53,577 nt of DNA from Myxococcales bacterium (GTDB taxonomy: Bacteria; Myxococcota; Myxococcia; Myxococcales; Anaeromyxobacteraceae): the NCBI GenBank assembly GCA_021806645.1, contig JAJZQX010000020.1, positions 1 through 53,577 of the forward strand. Reading direction: 5' to 3'. How positions within the stretch are numbered: position 1 is the first letter of the stretch; each line of letters starts with the position of its first letter. Shown here piece by piece: positions 49,770-53,577 of this stretch. Under the pieces are notes generated by a model. The model made no database searches and was not told the DNA's origin. It worked only from the letters and a program-made list of their open reading frames with translations. The position numbers and the translations under genes are program-made.

Positions 49770-51065
49770 CTACTGAAGCGACACCGCCCCCTCGTCCTCG
49801 TCGTAGGCGAAGAGGTCGCCGTAGCGCGCCCAGCCGATCCAGACCTCGAAGACCCGGTCGTAGTCCTCGGCCGGCATCCGCATCACGATGGTCTCGAGCA
49901 CGAACTCGCGCGGCAGCCGGTGATCGGGCGCCTGCCGCAGCGAGTCGCGCACGTCGGCGAAGAGCCTGAGCGCCAGCAGCTTCTCGCGCCAGATCTCCTT
50001 GCGCCGCTCCGGAGGGGCCGCGGCGAAGGCCCGCCCCTCGGTGGTGAGCACCGCCAGCCGCCTGGGCGTGTCCACCAGGTCGAGCAGCTCGGCCGCCTTC
50101 ACCGCCTGGAGCAGGTGGCCGAAGTCGCGGCCGCTCTCGGCGGCGATGCGGAACACGTCGTCCTGTCCGCCGCGGGCCTCGAGCCACTCGATGAGGCCGA
50201 TCACGTCGGTCACGTCGGCGGTGGGAAGGATCTCCGGCTGAGGCGCGGCGGCCGGGGCCGCGGCCGGCTCGGGGAGGTCGGGCAGCTCGTGGCCGGTGAT
50301 GAGGTCGTGCAGGCGGTCCACCAGCGCCAGCACCTCCGGCGAGCGGGCGTCGCGCGGCCGCGGCAGCGTGTTCTCGACCACGGTCCGCACCCGCCCCGGG
50401 TTGGCGGAGAGGACCACGATCCGGTCGGCCATCATCACCACCTCCTTGATGTCGTGCGACACCAGGAGCATCGCCGAGGGGTTCTGGTGGTGCACCGCCC
50501 AGATGTCGAGGATCTCGGCCCGCAGCGCCTCGGCGGTGAGCGCGTCCACCTGGCTGAACGGCTCGTCCATGAAGAGCGCCTCGGGGCGGAGGGAGAGGGC
50601 GCGCGCCATTCCCACCCGCTGCTTCATGCCGCCCGACAGCTCGCGCGGGTAGGCCTCCTCGAAGCCGGTCAGGCCGACCATCCGGATGGCCTCGGCGATG
50701 CGGGACGTCGCCTCCCCGGCCGGCAGCCCGGCCGCCTGCAGCACGGCACGGACGTTCTCCACCACCGTCATCCAGGGGAAGAGGGCGAACCCCTGGAAGA
50801 CGATGGCCACGCCCGGCGCCAGGCCGTCGAGCGGCGCGCCACGGACGCGGACGGTTCCGCTGGTCGGCTGGATCAGGCCGGCCAGGATCCGCAGGATGGT
50901 GGACTTCCCGCAGCCGGAGGGGCCGAGCAGCGCCACCACCTCGTCCTCGCGGATCTCCACCGACACGTCGCGCAGCACCTCGAGCCGCTGGCCGGAGGGC
51001 AACACGAAGGTGTGGCAGACGTTCTCGATGGCATGGAGCGGCGGGCGGGCGATGGAGTCGGCCAT
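49770..51065 (-). CDS. NitT/TauT-type ABC transporter ATPase with C-terminal AAA-associated domain
   Basis: The protein has 431 residues. ATPase motifs: [21 protein letters not shown] (Q-loop), [26 protein letters not shown] and LLVSHDIKE, of the nitrate/sulfonate/taurine importer class. After an Ala/Pro linker (about 280-295) comes a domain of about 130 residues that follows such ATPases in some operons ([40 protein letters not shown]-like), PF09821 type, probably regulatory. It lies 11 bp after the permease gene. No periplasmic binding protein is encoded nearby, so the imported compound is unknown. Confidence 0.87.
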   Translation of the reverse strand: MADSIARPPLHAIENVCHTFVLPSGQRLEVLRDVSVEIREDEVVALLGPSGCGKSTILRILAGLIQPTSGTVRVRGAPLDGLAPGVAIVFQGFALFPWMTVVENVRAVLQAAGLPAGEATSRIAEAIRMVGLTGFEEAYPRELSGGMKQRVGMARALSLRPEALFMDEPFSQVDALTAEALRAEILDIWAVHHQNPSAMLLVSHDIKEVVMMADRIVVLSANPGRVRTVVENTLPRPRDARSPEVLALVDRLHDLITGHELPDLPEPAAAPAAAPQPEILPTADVTDVIGLIEWLEARGGQDDVFRIAAESGRDFGHLLQAVKAAELLDLVDTPRRLAVLTTEGRAFAAAPPERRKEIWREKLLALRLFADVRDSLRQAPDHRLPREFVLETIVMRMPAEDYDRVFEVWIGWARYGDLFAYDEDEGAVSLQ

Positions 51066-51076
51066 GGTCGGTCCGT

Positions 51077-52798
51077 TCAGGGGGCGAAGCGCCGCTCGGC
51101 GTGGTCGTTGAGCCGGCGCCAGACGAGGCGGTTGAAGAGGACCACCACGGCGGACATCACCACCACGCTGGCGGCCAGCGCCGGAAAGTCGGCGGCCTCG
51201 GCGGCCATGCCGATGCGCGCCCCCAGGCCGAAGGTGGTGAGCGTCCGGCCGCGGTAGGCCACGTACTCCGAGACGATGGAGGCGTTCCAGGCGCCGCCCG
51301 CCGCGGTGACCCAGCCGGTGATGAGATACGGCAGCACCGAGGGGAGCAGGAGCAGCTTGAAGCGGCGCCAGCCGGTGATCCGGTAGCTGGCCGCCGCCTC
51401 GCGCAGGTCGGAGGGCACCGCCATGGCCCCGGCCACCACGTTGAAGAGGATGTACCACTGGGTCCCGAGCAGCATCAGCACCACGCTGCCGCCCGAGAGG
51501 CCGATGCCGAGCTGGGCCAGCAGCGCCACCACCGCCGGAAAGAGCATGGGGGCCGGGAACGACGCCACCACCTGCACCACCGGCTGCAGCAGGCGGGAGA
51601 GGCGCGGGGAGAGGCCGATGGCCAGCCCGGCCGGCAGCGCCCAGAGCGTTCCGAGCGCCACGGCGATGAGCACCCGGGCCAGCGTGGCGCCGGCCGCCAG
51701 CAAGGTGGTGCCCCAGGTCGCCCCCGAGACCTCGCGCAGCAGGTGGACCAGCGCCAGCGCGCCCAGCACCAGCAGCACCAGGAGCCCGCCGAAGAGGGCC
51801 AGCGGCAGGAGGCGCGCAGCCAGGCCGGAACCGGCCTTCGCCTCCGCCGGCGGTCGCGGGGGCGCGGCCACCGAGCCGGCGGCGCGGCGTCGCCAGTGGC
51901 GCACCAGCCGGACCAGCCGCGAGCGGCGCACCAGGTCGAGGAACCAGGAGCGGGCCGCCTCCCCCCCGCCCTGCCCCTCGTCCTGCCGGAACTTCTGCGC
52001 CCAGACCACCACCGGCCGCCAGAGCAGCTGGTCGAGCGCCACGATCATGACCACCATGGCCACCACCGCGGCCACCATGGCCCGCCCGTCGCCGGCCGCC
52101 ACCGCCACGCTCATGTAGGCGCCCAGCCCGGGCAGGCGGAAGTCGCGCGAGCCGAGCACGAAGGCCTCGCTCACCATGAGGAAGAACCAGCCGCCCGCCA
52201 TCGACATCATGGCGTTCCAGGTGAGGCCGATCGCCGAGGCCGGCAGCTCGACCCACTTGAACCGCTGCCACCACGAGAAGCGGTAGTGGCGCGCCACCTC
52301 CAGCTGCACCGGCTGCACCGACCGCACCGAGCGGTAGAAGCTGAAGGTCATGTTCCAGGCCTGGCCGGTGAAGATCATGACGATGGCGGCCAGCTCGAGG
52401 CCGACGTTGGAGCCGGGGAAGAGGGCCACCAGCGAGAGGACCAGCCCGGGCATGAAGCCGAGCACCGGCACGCTCTGCAGCACGTCGAGCAGCGGCACCA
52501 GCACCTTCTCGGCCACCGCGTCGCGCGCCGCCCAGTACCCGTAGACCAGCGTGAAGACGAAGCTCAGGATCAGCGCGGCCAGGCCGCGCATCAGCGAGAG
52601 GAGCGTGTAGCCGGGGAGGGCGCGGATGGAGAGGTCGATCTCCACGGCCGGGCGCAAGGGTAGGACCGCGCCGTGGGCCAGCCGGGAGGCGGCGAAGACC
52701 ACGCCGCCGAGCGCCGCCATCACGGCGAGGTCGGCCCAGCCCAGCCGGCGGGTGTGGCGGAGGAAGGCGGTCGCCTCGCCGAAGGCTCGTCGGGCCAT
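51077..52798 (-). CDS. Double ABC permease (two fused BPD-transport domains)
   Basis: The protein has 573 residues from ATG 52798. Two binding-protein-dependent permease halves are fused: the first covers about 25-270, the second about 320-570. The EAA-type coupling motifs are [20 protein letters not shown] and [19 protein letters not shown], which contact the ATPase. Each half has about six helices; a charged cytoplasmic linker ([15 protein letters not shown]) joins them. Fused permeases of this type accompany NitT/TauT-like ATPases with a C-terminal AAA-associated domain, as here. Start is 12 bp upstream of nothing on its strand; a 148-bp divergent region separates it from the MoxR gene. 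Confidence 0.88.
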   Translation of the reverse strand: MARRAFGEATAFLRHTRRLGWADLAVMAALGGVVFAASRLAHGAVLPLRPAVEIDLSIRALPGYTLLSLMRGLAALILSFVFTLVYGYWAARDAVAEKVLVPLLDVLQSVPVLGFMPGLVLSLVALFPGSNVGLELAAIVMIFTGQAWNMTFSFYRSVRSVQPVQLEVARHYRFSWWQRFKWVELPASAIGLTWNAMMSMAGGWFFLMVSEAFVLGSRDFRLPGLGAYMSVAVAAGDGRAMVAAVVAMVVMIVALDQLLWRPVVVWAQKFRQDEGQGGGEAARSWFLDLVRRSRLVRLVRHWRRRAAGSVAAPPRPPAEAKAGSGLAARLLPLALFGGLLVLLVLGALALVHLLREVSGATWGTTLLAAGATLARVLIAVALGTLWALPAGLAIGLSPRLSRLLQPVVQVVASFPAPMLFPAVVALLAQLGIGLSGGSVVLMLLGTQWYILFNVVAGAMAVPSDLREAAASYRITGWRRFKLLLLPSVLPYLITGWVTAAGGAWNASIVSEYVAYRGRTLTTFGLGARIGMAAEAADFPALAASVVVMSAVVVLFNRLVWRRLNDHAERRFAP

Positions 52799-52946
52799 GA
52801 CCCTCACCCGCCGGTTCTCCCCCGCGAACCACGGGAGGGTCAAGCGACGTCCCCGCCACCGGGAAGAGGCGCGGCCCCCGGGCTGTTCACCGGGACGGGC
52901 GGCGGCTATCTTCGCCCGTTCCCGTGAATCGACGCGTGGAGGATGC

Positions 52947-53577
52947 ATGAACCCGGACATCCTGGCCGTCTCGGACGAGGTGCAGCGGCAGTCGGCGTTC
53001 GTCGACGCGCTCCTCGCCGAGACCGGCAAGGTCATCATCGGTCAGCGGTACCTGGTGGAGCGGGCCCTCATCGGCCTGCTCACCGGCGGTCACGTGCTGG
53101 TGGAGGGCGTGCCGGGGCTGGCCAAGACGCTCACCGTGAAGACGCTGGCCGACGCCATCGACTGCAGGTTCAGCCGCATCCAGTTCACGCCCGACCTGCT
53201 CCCAGCCGACGTGGTGGGCACGCAGGTCTACGACCCCCGGACGCAGACCTTCTCGGTGCGGCAGGGGCCGGTGGTGGCCAACGTGGTGCTGGCCGACGAG
53301 GTGAACCGCGCCCCCGCCAAGGTCCAGTCGGCGCTGCTCGAGGCGATGCAGGAGCGGCAGGTCACCATCGGCGACCAGACCTTCGCCCTGCCCGACCCGT
53401 TCATCGTGCTGGCCACCCAGAACCCCATCGAGCACGAGGGGACCTACCCGCTCCCCGAGGCCCAGGTGGACCGCTTCATGCTGAAGGTCAAGGTGGGCTA
53501 CCCGACGCGCGAGGAGGAGCGGGCCATCCTCGACCGGATGGCCACGCCGGAGCCGCCGCGCGCCTCGAAGGTGATCG
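52947..53577 (+). CDS. MoxR-family AAA+ ATPase, 3' end off the window
   Basis: The frame opens at ATG 52947 after GGAGG (5 nt spacing) and stays open to the edge, 210 codons. MoxR motifs are clear: [14 protein letters not shown] (Walker A), [21 protein letters not shown] (Walker B and the MoxR signature, residues about 113-133), and [18 protein letters not shown] with DRF. MoxR proteins are chaperone-like ATPases that activate partner complexes, often with DUF58 and von Willebrand factor A-domain proteins encoded just 3'. That part is outside the window. It diverges from the ABC permease. Confidence 0.92.
   Translation, partial: MNPDILAVSDEVQRQSAFVDALLAETGKVIIGQRYLVERALIGLLTGGHVLVEGVPGLAKTLTVKTLADAIDCRFSRIQFTPDLLPADVVGTQVYDPRTQTFSVRQGPVVANVVLADEVNRAPAKVQSALLEAMQERQVTIGDQTFALPDPFIVLATQNPIEHEGTYPLPEAQVDRFMLKVKVGYPTREEERAILDRMATPEPPRASKVI

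Noticed and set aside
49745-49775. Apparent repeat shared with 45740-45770 (CGCGAGAACCAGCCGC)
   Set aside because: The match is a short run within coding sequence on one side and intergenic on the other, without inverted ends; most likely chance in GC-rich DNA.
51101-52663. 520-codon plus-strand frame antisense to the permease
   Set aside because: Composition is His/Gly/Glu-rich antisense of membrane helices; the minus strand holds a complete permease.

Overview
The window is about 72% G+C chromosomal DNA with strongly GC-biased third codon positions. It looks like a Myxococcota genome, most like Anaeromyxobacter. Indicators are a MYXO-CTERM sorting tail (near 23.2 kb), a Ser/Thr kinase fused to a TPR-rich extracytoplasmic region, a J-domain protein with a proline-rich linker, an Rsm22-type methyltransferase with iron-sulphur cysteines, RHS/Cys-rich remnants, many lipoproteins, and a quinol-type NO reductase plus an anaerobe-type ferredoxin. 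This assignment is inference; no rRNA is present.

Layout. 0-2.2 kb: a J-domain protein cut by the left edge and a Sel1-repeat lipoprotein, both on the minus strand. 2.3-10.1 kb: a minus-strand acyl-CoA beta-oxidation locus. It holds an SCPx-type thiolase, an acyl-CoA dehydrogenase, two half-size MaoC hydratase subunits, an SDR dehydrogenase and an acyl-CoA ligase, with a second dehydrogenase and a TetR regulator upstream. Two perfect inverted repeats (8125-8150 and 10067-10088) sit exactly where operators are expected. 10.2-12.8 kb: a ferredoxin-like protein, an unknown overlapping gene, a 179-bp palindromic repeat, a quinone oxidoreductase and a 41-residue membrane peptide whose ribosome binding site lies in a hairpin. 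12.8-18.1 kb: housekeeping genes (Rsm22-like, DUF3052, RNase Z, transaldolase, KdsD, class II aldolase).

18.1-28.5 kb is the accessory stretch: an S41 peptidase remnant, an HNH endonuclease, folK, qNOR, tRNA-Arg(TCG), a 5'-truncated MYXO-CTERM/PKD gene, an IS1182-like element with 28-bp imperfect ends, and a broken Cys-rich lipoprotein/RHS-tip gene with a downstream lipoprotein.

28.5-46.1 kb: trmB; a lipoprotein-ATPase-permease operon; a LysM lytic transglycosylase; dus-ZIP; a phosphofructokinase with pyrophosphate-type residues; a SUI1 protein; thrH; a CHAD-CYTH protein; an M13 peptidase; a tgt gene fused to an MnmC-like methyltransferase; and a TPR lipoprotein. 46.1-53.6 kb: a Ser/Thr kinase, a NitT/TauT-type ABC ATPase and double permease without a binding protein, and a MoxR ATPase cut by the right edge.

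The most interesting items are the Tgt-methyltransferase fusion, the paired palindromic operators, the palindromic mini-element that supplies a stop region and a ribosome binding site to its neighbours, the hairpin over the small membrane peptide's start region, and the RHS/Cys-rich deletion junction.
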